Part shown: positions 14,059 through 22,454 of the stretch, in pieces
Numbering within the stretch: the stretch's first letter is position 1
Layout: each line of letters begins with the position of its first letter
Origin: Candidatus Campbellbacteria bacterium CG22_combo_CG10-13_8_21_14_all_36_13
GTDB taxonomy: Bacteria > Patescibacteriota > Minisyncoccia > Phycocordibacterales > PCTT01
Assembly (NCBI GenBank): GCA_002771585.1
Contig: PCTT01000027.1
Coordinates: forward strand, 1-35,788
DNA length: 35,788 nucleotides
Direction of reading: 5' to 3'
The notes under the pieces: generated by a model
What the model was told of the DNA's origin: nothing
What the model saw: the letters and a program-made list of their open reading frames with translations, nothing else
Database searches by the model: none
Translations under genes and position numbers: made by a program

Positions 14059-14739
14059 TTATTGGTTTGTTCTAAAAAAACTTGGCCATATCATACCCAT
14101 GTTTCCAACACTATCAACACTTCGTACTAAGTAATAATACGTAGTATTTGGTTGAAGGTTTGAAACTGTGACTGAATGAGAAGTCTGAAAACCACCAGCG
14201 TCAGTTGCTAAAGTACCGCTAACATATGGTAATTGACGAGGTCCTGTTGCTTCATTAAATTGTAGTGGTGAAGCACTCCAATATAAATGACCATTGGTAA
14301 TCTCATTTGTTACCCACGTGAAAGTTGCTGTGGTGTTTGTGTATTGAACAACTGGAATACTAAGTTGTGGTGATGCATCCACAGAAACTGGAGGTGTATA
14401 AACAGAACCTAGAAGACTGTTTATTCTTGCCATCGTTTGTGGACCAACTCTTCCATACCCAGTAGTTGCTGGAGTACCGGATGATACTATCCCTTGATCT
14501 GTTTGAAATCTTTCTACTCCGGCTTTTGTAAGCTGGCCAAAATATCCAGTAACAAGACCTGATGGATATATGTCTGAATTTGTAGATAGATACGTTTGAA
14601 GTTCAGTAACCTCTGATCCACGATCACCAATATCTAATTGACTTGTAATTGTGGCATAAGCACTTTGAATTCCAAAAAATGCGAAGACAAACATTGCTGT
14701 AATTATTATATTTTTTTGCATTTTTAATGTTTTTTTCAT
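14059..14739 (-). CDS. Secreted peptidoglycan-binding protein with fibronectin III-like domain
   Basis: 226 residues. A signal peptide (basic MKKTLKMQKN, hydrophobic core, cleavage after AYA at 27-29) leads into a PG_binding_1 domain (about 34-110) with the typical D-x-G-x-x-V-x-x-L-Q-x-x-L pattern (DRGSEVTELQTYL) and GYFGQLTKAGVERFQ. A fibronectin III-like beta domain follows (about 125-225, ending SNLQPNTTYYYLVRSVDSVGN). It probably sits in the cell wall as a binding protein; no catalytic domain is seen. An alternative start is Met7. It is on the same strand as the following membrane-protein genes but nearly 200 nt from the nearest. Confidence 0.8.
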   Translation of the reverse strand: MKKTLKMQKNIIITAMFVFAFFGIQSAYATITSQLDIGDRGSEVTELQTYLSTNSDIYPSGLVTGYFGQLTKAGVERFQTDQGIVSSGTPATTGYGRVGPQTMARINSLLGSVYTPPVSVDASPQLSIPVVQYTNTTATFTWVTNEITNGHLYWSASPLQFNEATGPRQLPYVSGTLATDAGGFQTSHSVTVSNLQPNTTYYYLVRSVDSVGNMGMIWPSFFRTNQ

Positions 14740-14927
14740 GTTTTTGTATTTAGATTAATAAGTATTTCTATTTGTAAAGACTCGAGATGTTTGTGGAATT
14801 CTTTTCGTTTATTAAGACAAAAAGCACAAACTTTATAATATTAAGCCTAATAATCGACTCTTTACGCTCAATAATCTCTATACATATGATGCCGACTCAG
14901 AGTTGTTTATATTACAAATATTTAAAA

Positions 14928-15179
14928 TTATGCCCGTCGCAATGCCTTGACCAAAGCAATAGATACTATCGCTCCCAAAAGTGCCACAATAAAGCTGTAA
15001 AGATTGAAACCACTTATTCCGCTCCCTCCAATCACAGTCATAATCCAACCACCCACAACTGCACCAACAACACCAACGATAATATTTAATAATATTCCCT
15101 GTTGTTCATCAGTTTTCATAATAAGTGAAGCTACCCAACCAACAAGCGCTCCAAATATAACCCATAAAATAATTCCCAT
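14928..15179 (-). CDS. GlsB/YeaQ/YmgE (transglycosylase-associated) membrane protein
   Basis: 83 residues, three membrane helices, matching the small GlsB/YeaQ/YmgE family: MGIILWVIFGALVGWVASLI, then a KTDEQQG loop and the Gly-rich helix NIIVGVVGAVVGGWI. In many bacteria these are general-stress membrane proteins of unknown mechanism. The name 'transglycosylase-associated' is historical. It lies 77 nt after the YggT-like gene on the same strand. Confidence 0.85.
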   Translation of the reverse strand: MGIILWVIFGALVGWVASLIMKTDEQQGILLNIIVGVVGAVVGGWIMTVIGGSGISGFNLYSFIVALLGAIVSIALVKALRRA

Positions 15180-15256
15180 ATATTTTTATTATTTAATAAT
15201 TTACTTTGTCACTCCGCGTCTTTTCTTTTTCCTTATACACACTTAACTTTTTTATA

Positions 15257-15616
15257 TTAATTATCTTGATCCTCTAATTTAACAGCTGCTTCCGAAGTAG
15301 AAACCGTCTTGCTCATAACAAATAATTTAATAATGCCTATTGCAATAACCCAAAATACAAACATTGTGAGCAGTGTAGTCCACTCAATAATACTACCCTC
15401 AACATACGTAATACTAAAAACACTAATAAACGGCTGTGTAAAGACATATGTTATTCCATAAACAAAGTTGGAAAAACCTGCATCTGGATTTGCCCCAAGC
15501 AGTTTCAATACAAATCTAAACGCTAATAATATTTCTAAAAAGCCAAAAACATACCAAACTGCTTGCGTGCCTCTATAAAGTGGTTTTGTTGTTGAAGAAT
15601 TAAATGATGAATCCAT
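15257..15616 (-). CDS. YggT-family membrane protein
   Basis: 119 residues with one domain of two to three membrane helices. The stretch FGFLEILLAFRFVLKLLGANPDAGF-type core (about 25-50), then YVFTQPFISVF, fits the YggT family (R-x-L-L-x-x-x-G-A-N-P, T-x-P-x-x-x-x-F). YggT proteins are small envelope proteins linked in some bacteria to division-site assembly and osmotic tolerance. It lies 25 nt downstream of the PAS gene, so the two may be co-transcribed. Confidence 0.75.
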   Translation of the reverse strand: MDSSFNSSTTKPLYRGTQAVWYVFGFLEILLAFRFVLKLLGANPDAGFSNFVYGITYVFTQPFISVFSITYVEGSIIEWTTLLTMFVFWVIAIGIIKLFVMSKTVSTSEAAVKLEDQDN

Positions 15617-15641
15617 AAATTTATACTTATTATTGATAATA

Positions 15642-16244
15642 CTATTTTTTAAGTGATGATATTTTTTTCAATTTATTAATTTCTTTTTCCAAGTTTTTAA
15701 TATTTATCTCCAATTTATTAGTTTTTGTTATAAGTTTAGATTCTATATTCTTGGAGTGGCTCGCCAGAGTTTCTGCCACAACCATGATTTCAGTCACGTC
15801 TTCCATGGCAAGAAGTATAATTGGAGGAAAAGAACTATCCTCTACATGAATCTGGCGAGCATTTAAGATCATTATTTTTTGACCTATAATTGGAAACTCA
15901 TGAGAGACTTCAAAACCCTTAAAAAAAGTATTTTTAGGTAAAATATCTTCAAGAAGTTTTCGTAAAGCTGGAATATTCCATTGACCATTCCCTAATTCAT
16001 ACACAATTTTATTCTCTGTCTTTTTGGGCTCAACTTGAAACATATCATAAAAAGATTCGTTGGCCGCCATTACACGAAGATTTTTATCAAGAATTAAAAC
16101 AGGTTCTCTAACAACATCTACAACAGTTCTAATATATGTCCAACTTTTTTCCCAAAAATTATCTATAAAATTTGAGTCCTTTAGAGCATTATTATTTTTA
16201 TTACTAGAGTTATTACTAGAGTCTGTAGTATTTATATTTTTCAT
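15642..16244 (-). CDS. Stand-alone PAS-domain protein with C-terminal coiled coil
   Basis: 200 residues: an Asn/Ser-rich start (1-25), a PAS fold (about 38-155) with REPVLILDKNLRVMAANESFY and the closing LLAMEDVTE typical of sensor PAS domains, then a Lys/Glu coiled coil (about 160-198). There is no kinase, GGDEF or HTH domain, so it looks like a detached sensor module that acts by binding a partner. It is divergent from the ECF sigma factor, and the two start regions share a motif, which suggests the pair work together, perhaps as sensor and sigma factor. Ligand unknown. Confidence 0.7.
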   Translation of the reverse strand: MKNINTTDSSNNSSNKNNNALKDSNFIDNFWEKSWTYIRTVVDVVREPVLILDKNLRVMAANESFYDMFQVEPKKTENKIVYELGNGQWNIPALRKLLEDILPKNTFFKGFEVSHEFPIIGQKIMILNARQIHVEDSSFPPIILLAMEDVTEIMVVAETLASHSKNIESKLITKTNKLEINIKNLEKEINKLKKISSLKK

Positions 16245-16264
16245 ACTAATAATGCCGTTATACT
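16242..16264 (-). promoter_or_regulatory. ACGGCAT motif at the PAS gene start
   Basis: The minus strand reads AGTATAACGGCATTATTAGT and then ATG. It resembles the plus-strand region before the sigma factor gene (16459-16483). In both, ACGGCAT lies 7-8 bases before the ATG and is preceded by TATA/TATAA. Confidence 0.45.
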
Positions 16265-16455
16265 GTGTCTAATATTACAACTAGATATAATATTAAAAAT
16301 TTGCTATACTAAACGTATAAACATTCTCATTTTAATACAATATTTTTTGTAATTACTTTGTAATAATATAAAAACAACCGCAAATAGATTTACGTTGCAA
16401 AATATACACATTTCCCAAATATTATAGTCTAACTGTAATATCTATGTAATAAAAG

Positions 16456-16483
16456 ACCGTTATAAACGGCATAATTAATAATG
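16456..16483 (+). promoter_or_regulatory. ACGGCAT motif at the sigma factor start
   Basis: The plus strand reads GTTATAAACGGCATAATTAA, then TA and ATG. CCGTTATAAACGG (16458-16470) is also a small dyad. The match to the divergent PAS gene's start region suggests common control, perhaps by the sigma factor itself. Confidence 0.45.
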
Positions 16484-16993
16484 GTAACAAAAAAAAACAT
16501 TAGACAACAAGAAACATTGACTGCCGCATATAAAGACTATGCTAAGGGTATGAATTCGTATTCTTTTTATAAAATCAATAACCATGCCACGAGCGACGAC
16601 CTTGTTCAGAATACTTTTTTAAAGACGTGGAAGTATCTTATAAAAGATGGAAAAATTGAAATAATGAAAGCATTTCTTTATCACATACTTAATCAACTTA
16701 TCATAGATGAGTATAGAAAACGTAAAACCGTTTCATTAGATGTATTACTTGAAAAAGGATATACGCAAAGTACCGACCCAACTAAACGTATTTTTAATGT
16801 TTTTGATGGTAAGGCGGCTGTTCTCTTGATAAAACAGTTGCCTAAAAAATATCAGATAATTATCAAAATGCGTTATATACAAGATTTATCAATTAAAGAA
16901 ATATCCGTAATAACCGGACAATCAAAAAATACAGTTACGGTACAAGCGCACAGAGGATTAGAGAAACTTAAAATCTTGTATCATAATAGATAA
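16481..16993 (+). CDS. ECF-type RNA polymerase sigma factor
   Basis: 170 residues with the two domains of group 4 sigma factors. Region 2 (about 14-80) includes ATSDDLVQNTFLKTWKYL, the -10 recognition helix, and ends IIDEYRKRK. Region 4 (about 112-166) has LPKKYQIIIKMRYIQDLSIKEIS and a helix-turn-helix GQSKNTVTVQAHRGLEKL that reads the -35. No sigma-1.1 or region 3 is present. No membrane anti-sigma factor is adjacent; the divergent PAS protein is the obvious candidate partner. About 240 nt of AT-rich sequence lies between them. Confidence 0.88.
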   Translation: MVTKKNIRQQETLTAAYKDYAKGMNSYSFYKINNHATSDDLVQNTFLKTWKYLIKDGKIEIMKAFLYHILNQLIIDEYRKRKTVSLDVLLEKGYTQSTDPTKRIFNVFDGKAAVLLIKQLPKKYQIIIKMRYIQDLSIKEISVITGQSKNTVTVQAHRGLEKLKILYHNR

Positions 16994-17044
16994 ATATACA
17001 TTCTTCACCACGCGGAGCACGGCTCGGGCAGAATGGGGTGTCGC

Positions 17045-17212
17045 TTATAATTTTTTATTCCCACTCTTTACAATTTTCACGACACCAGTGATTGCCAGTA
17101 TAAGCCCTAGTCCCTGTGCTCCGGGGCTATCATCAAATTCACCAAAAACCACCATAAAAATACCAAACAATATTGTCAAAATATATAATGTTATTTTGAT
17201 TTTTTTATTCAT
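17045..17212 (-). CDS. 55-aa two-helix membrane protein
   Basis: Starts MNKKIKITLYILTILFGIF, then a short polar turn (GEFDDSPGAQG), a second hydrophobic helix (LGLILAITGVVKIV) and a basic tail. The basic-hydrophobic-acidic-hydrophobic-basic design is that of a real small membrane hairpin protein with both ends in the cytoplasm. It is isolated, converging on the sigma factor gene. No family was recognised. Confidence 0.55.
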   Translation of the reverse strand: MNKKIKITLYILTILFGIFMVVFGEFDDSPGAQGLGLILAITGVVKIVKSGNKKL

Positions 17213-17342
17213 AAAAAATATTATTTAGTCTTGTGTACTAAAAAATTCAAAACCTACCTACCTTTTCCCGCCTTAATGATGTGTGTTAGATAGAGTTCAA
17301 ACGTATTGCGGACAAAAACCGTTCTCATAAATCAGTGCGGTG

Positions 17343-17397
17343 TTTTTGGAGACGAGGTTCGAACTCGTGGTGATTTGACTCACACACACTTTCTCCC
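17343..17397 (-). pseudogene. Truncated tRNA-like fragment
   Basis: On the minus strand a perfect T-arm, ACGAG-TTCGAAC-CTCGT, is followed by CTCCA. GGAGA about 50 nt upstream (17392-17396) can pair with TCTCC. A single arm (GTGA/TCAC) lies between. There is no room for both D and anticodon arms. It sits directly 3' of tRNA-Ser and is probably a remnant of a second tRNA. Confidence 0.35.
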
Positions 17398-17405
17398 GCA
17401 CAAAG

Positions 17406-17490
17406 CGGAGGCGGCGAGATTCGAACTCGCGATACCTTGCGGTATGCCACCTTTCCAAGGTGGTGGAATAAACCACTATCCGACGCCTCC
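17406..17490 (-). tRNA. tRNA-Ser(GGA)
   Basis: A class II tRNA with a long variable arm. Acceptor GGAGGCG/CGCCTCC; D-stem GGA/TCC; anticodon stem CCACC/GGTGG around TTGGAAA, giving GGA (serine, UCC/UCU codons); variable stem TACC-GCAA-GGTA; T-arm GCGAG-TTCGAAT-CTCGC; discriminator G. No CCA is encoded. The flanks extend the acceptor: CACAAAGC (17399-17406) is complementary to GCTTTGTG (17491-17498), so the precursor could form a 15-bp stem through the RNase P cleavage site. Confidence 0.92.
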
Positions 17491-17598
17491 GCTTTGTGAA
17501 GGGATTACAATTTACAAACAATCGCTTCGATCCTTGTGTAAATTAGGAACAATATCGCGCCTTAAAGCGCTCAGTCACTCTTTCGTATTTATAAAAAT

Positions 17599-18480
17599 CT
17601 ACTCAATACCTCTTAATTTTGCAATTCTATCTTCTATTGGAGGGTGTGTCATAAATAATTTAGAAAACCCTTTTTTAACTTTTGGACCAAATGGGTTGGA
17701 GATAAAGAGATGTGCGGTTGCTTTATTTGCGTGTCTCATCTGACCCTTATATGAACCAAGCTTCTCCAGAGCACTTGCTAGACCTTCTGGATATCGTGTA
17801 AGAAGTGCTCCCGTGGCATCTGCTAAAAACTCACGTTTCCTGGATACCGCAAGTTGAATAATTTGAGAGAATATTGGAGAAAGGATGATCAGTACAATAC
17901 CCACAATCATCAACGCTCCTCCACCCTTGTTATTATCGCCACCACGCAATCCTCCATGAATCAAAATATCAGCTAAAATAGAAAGAAATCCAACCAAAAT
18001 AACAATAATAGTCATAAGAAGAATATCTCTATTACCTATGTGTGCAAGTTCATGAGCAATTACCCCATCAAGCTCATTTCTATCCATCATATCAAGTAAT
18101 CCACTAGATACTGCAATCGCAGCATGGTCTTTATCTCTACCTGTAGCAAAAGCATTGGGTGCAGGATCGGGAATAATGAAAACCTTTGGCATTGGTAGTC
18201 CTGCCGTAATAGAAAGATTTTCAACACTATTCCAAAGCTCTCTATGACTCTCTCTTGTTATTTGATGTCCCCTATACATCTTCAAGACTATTTTGTCTGA
18301 ATTGTAGTAGCTAAAAATATTCATTCCTACGCTAAATATAATTGCAAAAATGAAAATGCCTGGCGAATTAAAATAATAACTCACAAACCACCCAATACCC
18401 ACCACAACCACCAAAAACACGGACATTAGTAGCCATGTTTTTCGAACATTACTATCTTGATGAGTATAAAGATTAGTCAT
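17599..18480 (-). CDS. htpX: HtpX-like membrane zinc metalloprotease (M48)
   Basis: 293 residues. Two N-terminal membrane helices (about 15-58), then the cytoplasmic protease domain with HELAH (His143, Glu144, His147) and the third zinc-ligand region REFLADA, plus two more helices (about 150-205). HtpX degrades misfolded membrane proteins with FtsH. The start is 3 nt after the lemA stop, so the pair is an operon, as in many bacteria. Length and motif order are normal. Confidence 0.93.
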   Translation of the reverse strand: MTNLYTHQDSNVRKTWLLMSVFLVVVVGIGWFVSYYFNSPGIFIFAIIFSVGMNIFSYYNSDKIVLKMYRGHQITRESHRELWNSVENLSITAGLPMPKVFIIPDPAPNAFATGRDKDHAAIAVSSGLLDMMDRNELDGVIAHELAHIGNRDILLMTIIVILVGFLSILADILIHGGLRGGDNNKGGGALMIVGIVLIILSPIFSQIIQLAVSRKREFLADATGALLTRYPEGLASALEKLGSYKGQMRHANKATAHLFISNPFGPKVKKGFSKLFMTHPPIEDRIAKLRGIE

Positions 18481-18483
18481 TGT

Positions 18484-19041
18484 TTAGAATTTAACTTCTG
18501 TGTTTTCCTTTTGTTCACTTCCCGCCTCAAGCTCAAAAAACTCTTTCTTGGTAAAACCAAACATTCCAGCAAACACATTTGAAGGGAATGTTTCTACCGC
18601 AATATTGAGATCGCGGACATTGGTATTGTAAAACCTGCGTGATGCTTGAATTTTGTTTTCTGTATCAGAAAGCTCTCTTTGTAATTCAAGAAAGTTTTGG
18701 TTTGCTTTTAGCTCTGGATAAGCTTCTGATATAGCAAATATTGATTTAAGAGCTCCTGCAAGCATATTTTCAGCCTGTCCCTTCTCTGCTACAGACCCAG
18801 CACCCATTGCTTTTGCCCTTGCTTCTGAAACATTTTCAAATGCAGCACTCTCGTGTGTAGTATATCCCTTCACGGTATTTACCAAGTTTGGGATAAGGTC
18901 ATAACGTCTTTTCAACTGAACATCTATGTCTGCCCACGCTTCACTAGTGCGAGTTCTTAATCTTACTAATTTATTGTATATACCAACAGCAAAAAGTACC
19001 AAAAGTACAACTGCCCCCAAAATTATGTATGTTAAGTTCAT
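18484..19041 (-). CDS. lemA: LemA family protein
   Basis: 185 residues. One N-terminal membrane helix (about 3-22), then the LemA helical domain: YNKLVRLRTRTSEAWADIDV, QLKRRYDLIPNLVNTVKGY and, near the end, RRFYNTNVRDLNIAVETFPS. Function is unclear across the family, but co-occurrence with HtpX or TPM proteins is common and fits membrane protein quality control. First gene of the lemA-htpX operon. Confidence 0.93.
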   Translation of the reverse strand: MNLTYIILGAVVLLVLFAVGIYNKLVRLRTRTSEAWADIDVQLKRRYDLIPNLVNTVKGYTTHESAAFENVSEARAKAMGAGSVAEKGQAENMLAGALKSIFAISEAYPELKANQNFLELQRELSDTENKIQASRRFYNTNVRDLNIAVETFPSNVFAGMFGFTKKEFFELEAGSEQKENTEVKF

Positions 19042-19119
19042 ATTAATGTTGTTAATTTTATAAATTGTCTTAGAAAGCCTTTAACAATAACATTATTATA
19101 TTGCTAAAATGCGAAAATG

Positions 19120-19151
19120 AAAAGCCCGGCGCCTAGAGGCGCCGGGCTTTT
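19120..19151 (-). terminator. Strong terminator after groEL
   Basis: AAAAGCCCGGCGCC and GGCGCCGGGCTTTT form a perfect 14-bp stem around a 4-base loop with U-tracts. It lies between groEL and lemA, so lemA-htpX must have its own promoter. Confidence 0.9.
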
Positions 19152-19184
19152 CTATTTTACTATGTGACTAATTTTCTAATATGA

Positions 19185-20819
19185 CTAGTAATCCATTCCT
19201 CCACCCATTCCACCATTATCATTTTTTAAAGCTTGTGGTAATGGTTCGTCAGATATTGCAACCTCTGTTGTAAGAAGCATTGCTGCCGCTGAAGAAGAAT
19301 TTTGTATACCGCTTCTCGTAACCTTAACAGGATCTACAATTCCCGCCTTTATCATATCGTCTATAACCTCATTCTTTAGCGCATCATATCCCTTACCTTT
19401 TCTAACTTCACCAATTATTGTAGAACCATCATCCTCTGATGAGTTAAGGACTATTTGTTTAAATGGAGCCTCAAGCGCTCTTACCAATATCATATACCCT
19501 GTCATAAACTCAATAGACTCATTCATTTTTTCAGATTTTGAAAGAAGTTTTTTTGCAACTTTCACAAGAGCCGTTCCTCCACCAGAAACAATTCCCTCCT
19601 CTATTGCTGCTTTTGTTGCGTTTACTGCGTCTTCTATTTTTAGCTTCAAGTATTTCATCTCCGTCTCTGTTGCAGCGCCAACTTTGATAATAGCCACACC
19701 ACCTGAAAGCTTTGCAATTCTTTCTTCTAATTTTTCTTTATCAAATTTTGAACTTGTTGATTCAAGCTGTGACCTTAGCTGTTCAATTCTATCATCTATA
19801 TCTTTTTTTCTACCTTTTCCGCCAATGATTGTCGTCTTGTCTTTTGTAGAAATAACACGTTGTGCTTTTCCTAGCATGCCCACCTTCACGCTTTCAAGCT
19901 TTATTCCAAACTCTTCAGATACAACCTGCGCCCCAAGCACGACCGCGATATCCTGTAATACCGACTTTTTCCTATCACCAAATCCAGGCGCCTTTACTGC
20001 AAGCACATTAAATCCGCCCCTCAGTTTGTTGACGACAAAGGTGGGCAATGCCTCCCCATCTACATCGTCTGCAATTATTACCAAATCTTTTTTACCAGAC
20101 TGAGCAAGAGACTCTAGTAGTGGTAATATATCTTTTACTGTACTTATTTTTTGGTCTGTAATAAGGATTGGAACATCTTTGTATTCTGCCTCCATTCTCT
20201 CTGCATTTGTCACCATATATGGAGAAATATACCCTTTATCAAACTCAAGTCCTTCTACAACCTCTGACTCAAGCCCAAATGATTGTGATTCTTCTACAGT
20301 TACAACACCGTCTTTGCCAACTTTTTGTATTGTATCGGCAATAATTTTTCCTAGATCTTTTGACTCTGCAGAAATAGTAGCCACTTGTTCAATCTCTTTT
20401 TGTGATTTTATTGGAACAGCCATTCTCTTTAACTCTTCCACAGCATCAGCAGAAGCATGTTCAATACCCTCACGCATCATCATTGTGCTTGCACCCATTG
20501 AAGCCCTCTTCATTCCTTCATCAACAATAGCTTGAGTAAGTATAATTGCTGTGGATGTTCCATCACCTGCTATAGTATTTGTTTTCTCTGCGACCTCTTT
20601 TATAATCTCTGCTCCCATGTTTTCAAACTTATCAGAAAGAGTTATTTCTTTTGCGATAGAAACGCCATCATTTGTTATTGTTGGACCACCAAAACCCTTG
20701 TCTAAAACGACATTTCTTCCTCGTGGACCTATTGTCACTTTCACCGCATTAGCGACTTTATCAACCCCTCTTTTTAAAGCCTTTCTTGCTTCTTCATTGT
20801 ATAGAATTTTCTTAGCCAT
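19185..20819 (-). CDS. groEL: Chaperonin GroEL (Hsp60)
   Basis: 544 residues, the large ring subunit that folds proteins with ATP and GroES. Visible are the ATP-site GDGTSTA (about 85-91), GPRGRNVVLDKG near the start, the apical domain middle section, VSGGGTAL (about 412) and the Gly-Gly-Met tail (GGMGGGMDY). Length is normal. groES lies upstream with an unusually long 175-nt spacer of AT-rich repeats, so groEL may also have its own promoter. No CIRCE operator is visible before either gene. Confidence 0.97.
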   Translation of the reverse strand: MAKKILYNEEARKALKRGVDKVANAVKVTIGPRGRNVVLDKGFGGPTITNDGVSIAKEITLSDKFENMGAEIIKEVAEKTNTIAGDGTSTAIILTQAIVDEGMKRASMGASTMMMREGIEHASADAVEELKRMAVPIKSQKEIEQVATISAESKDLGKIIADTIQKVGKDGVVTVEESQSFGLESEVVEGLEFDKGYISPYMVTNAERMEAEYKDVPILITDQKISTVKDILPLLESLAQSGKKDLVIIADDVDGEALPTFVVNKLRGGFNVLAVKAPGFGDRKKSVLQDIAVVLGAQVVSEEFGIKLESVKVGMLGKAQRVISTKDKTTIIGGKGRKKDIDDRIEQLRSQLESTSSKFDKEKLEERIAKLSGGVAIIKVGAATETEMKYLKLKIEDAVNATKAAIEEGIVSGGGTALVKVAKKLLSKSEKMNESIEFMTGYMILVRALEAPFKQIVLNSSEDDGSTIIGEVRKGKGYDALKNEVIDDMIKAGIVDPVKVTRSGIQNSSSAAAMLLTTEVAISDEPLPQALKNDNGGMGGGMDY

Positions 20820-20994
20820 AAAAAATTAAAATTAAATTTTAATAAACTCTAAATCCTAATATCGAAATCCTAAACAATGTTTAAACCTGTCCATCCGGCA
20901 GGCGGGTTCAAATGTTCAAAATCTAAAACGTGTTTGATTATTTGAATTTTGGTTATTTGATATTGTTTCGAATTTCGTGCTTCGGATTTCAGAT
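20820..20994. repeat. groES-groEL spacer made of intergenic repeat words
   Basis: AT-rich degenerate repeats (TTTCGAATTTCGTGCTTCGG and AATTTTAAT types) plus CCTGTCCATCCGGCAGGCGGG at about 20886. The same word families occur at 26900-27100, 29350-29510 and 32160-32225 and inside rnpB. No ORF or clear terminator is seen. Confidence 0.5.
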
Positions 20995-21300
20995 TTAATT
21001 AACGACTCCCAATATATTCCCCTCACTCACCAAGTGATATTCTTCACCATCAATCACTATATCGTCTCCCCAACTAAAAAGGACAGACTGCCCTACTTTA
21101 ACTGATAGTGGCACTAATTTACCGTCAATATATTTCCCCTCACCAACGGCAATCACTTTGCCTTCTTTTGCCCCGCGGTCTTCCTTAACTGTTTCTGGAA
21201 TTATAATTCCACTTTTAGTCTTTTTTTCTGAGGTTTTAAGACTATTTTGTATCAACACCCTATCTCCTAAAGGTGTTATCTTTGTGTTTTTTGTCGCCAT
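20995..21300 (-). CDS. groES: Co-chaperonin GroES (Hsp10)
   Basis: 101 residues, the heptameric lid of GroEL. The opening ITPLGDRVLIQ, the mobile loop (SEKKTKSGIIIPETVKE, about 23-39) and the closing DGEEYHLVSEGNILGVV are diagnostic. Driven by a perfect-consensus promoter 45-70 nt upstream and followed by groEL. Confidence 0.96.
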   Translation of the reverse strand: MATKNTKITPLGDRVLIQNSLKTSEKKTKSGIIIPETVKEDRGAKEGKVIAVGEGKYIDGKLVPLSVKVGQSVLFSWGDDIVIDGEEYHLVSEGNILGVVN

Positions 21301-21344
21301 AATTAATAAATAATTAAGCTTATAATGTAATATAAAGCGCTGAT

Positions 21345-21373
21345 ATTATAGATATACGATAAAAAAGTGTCAA
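21345..21373 (-). promoter_or_regulatory. Consensus sigma-70 promoter of groES
   Basis: Minus strand TTGACA (21368-21373), a 17-nt spacer, TATAAT (21345-21350): an exact consensus match at both boxes. The -35 box contains the TGA stop codon of the upstream dehydrogenase gene. No CIRCE (TTAGCACTC-N9-GAGTGCTAA) is present, so HrcA control is not indicated. Confidence 0.9.
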
Positions 21374-22386
21374 CGATTTTTTCTTTTTTCTACTATATTT
21401 TGTGGAGTGCCTTTTGAAAAAGCATTTATATTTTCCACAGTGGTCTCAAGTATACGCTCTATTGCCTCATTTGTGTTAAATGCATTATGCGGAGTAATAA
21501 TGACATTTGGATGATCTATTAGATAATGGTTCTCAAGCAATGTTTTTAACACAGTTTCGTTTGGATGAGATTCACCAAAAGCAAGCATGTGATCAAACAT
21601 TGGACCTTCTTCCTCTAGAACATCCAAACCCGCGCCAGCAATAATACCCTCCTTTAGTCCATACACAAGCGCATCTGTCTCTACTACAGCACCTCTTGAT
21701 GTATTTATGATATATGAACCTTTTTTGAAGTTCTTTATATTATCTTTATTTATTAAATGATGTGTGTGTGGATTATAAGGAACATGAAACGTCACAATGT
21801 CAGAAGACGCAAAAAGTTCTTCTAATTCAACATATTCAAATCCATATTCTTTTTTAAACTCTTCATCTTTATTTATATCAAAAGAAAGTATTTTCATTCC
21901 AAAACCGTGCGCCATCTTTATTACGTATCTACCAATATGCCCGGTGCCGACAACACCAATGGTCTTGCCCATTAGATCAAAACCTCTTAGCCCAACCTGA
22001 GAAAAAGACCCTTCACTTCTAACGCGATCATATGATTCATACATCTTTCTAGATAAATTCAGTATCAAAGCAAATGCAAGCTCTGCAACAGTATTTTCTC
22101 CATATGTAGGAATATTAGACACGATAATGCCACGCTTCTTTGCCTCATCAAGATCTATGTGGTCAAAACCAGTAGATCTGGTTGCGATAAATTTTAGGTT
22201 TGGCATCAAGTCCATCTCTTTCGCCCCAACATTAGACTTAACAAAAACAGACAAAACTTCTGCATCAGACTTCCACCCAGAGTGGTCATTCATTGGCTCT
22301 GGTAAAAATTCTATATTATTGTCTTTTAGATTTTTCTCTAAATAATCTTTTTCAACCAAGTCGTTATAAAAGCATGCAATTTTCAT
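21370..22386 (-). CDS. D-isomer 2-hydroxyacid dehydrogenase, probably D-lactate dehydrogenase
   Basis: 338 residues; likely reduces pyruvate to D-lactate with NADH to recycle NAD during fermentation. The NAD site is VVGTGHIGRYV (about 145-155). Catalytic residues fit Arg231 (NTSRGAVV), an acidic residue in GLDVLEEE (about 258-260) and His300 (ITPHNAF). The FDHIDLDEAKKRGI segment is typical of D-LDH. The substrate is inferred from family resemblance; another 2-oxoacid is possible. The 3' end overlaps the groES promoter. A 24-bp palindrome lies about 70 nt upstream of the start. Confidence 0.85.
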   Translation of the reverse strand: MKIACFYNDLVEKDYLEKNLKDNNIEFLPEPMNDHSGWKSDAEVLSVFVKSNVGAKEMDLMPNLKFIATRSTGFDHIDLDEAKKRGIIVSNIPTYGENTVAELAFALILNLSRKMYESYDRVRSEGSFSQVGLRGFDLMGKTIGVVGTGHIGRYVIKMAHGFGMKILSFDINKDEEFKKEYGFEYVELEELFASSDIVTFHVPYNPHTHHLINKDNIKNFKKGSYIINTSRGAVVETDALVYGLKEGIIAGAGLDVLEEEGPMFDHMLAFGESHPNETVLKTLLENHYLIDHPNVIITPHNAFNTNEAIERILETTVENINAFSKGTPQNIVEKRKNR

Positions 22387-22454
22387 ATAAATAAGTTCGT
22401 AAAGTTTATAAAGTCAAAAGTCCCTAAAGTAAAAATTTTTCCATGTATCAAATA

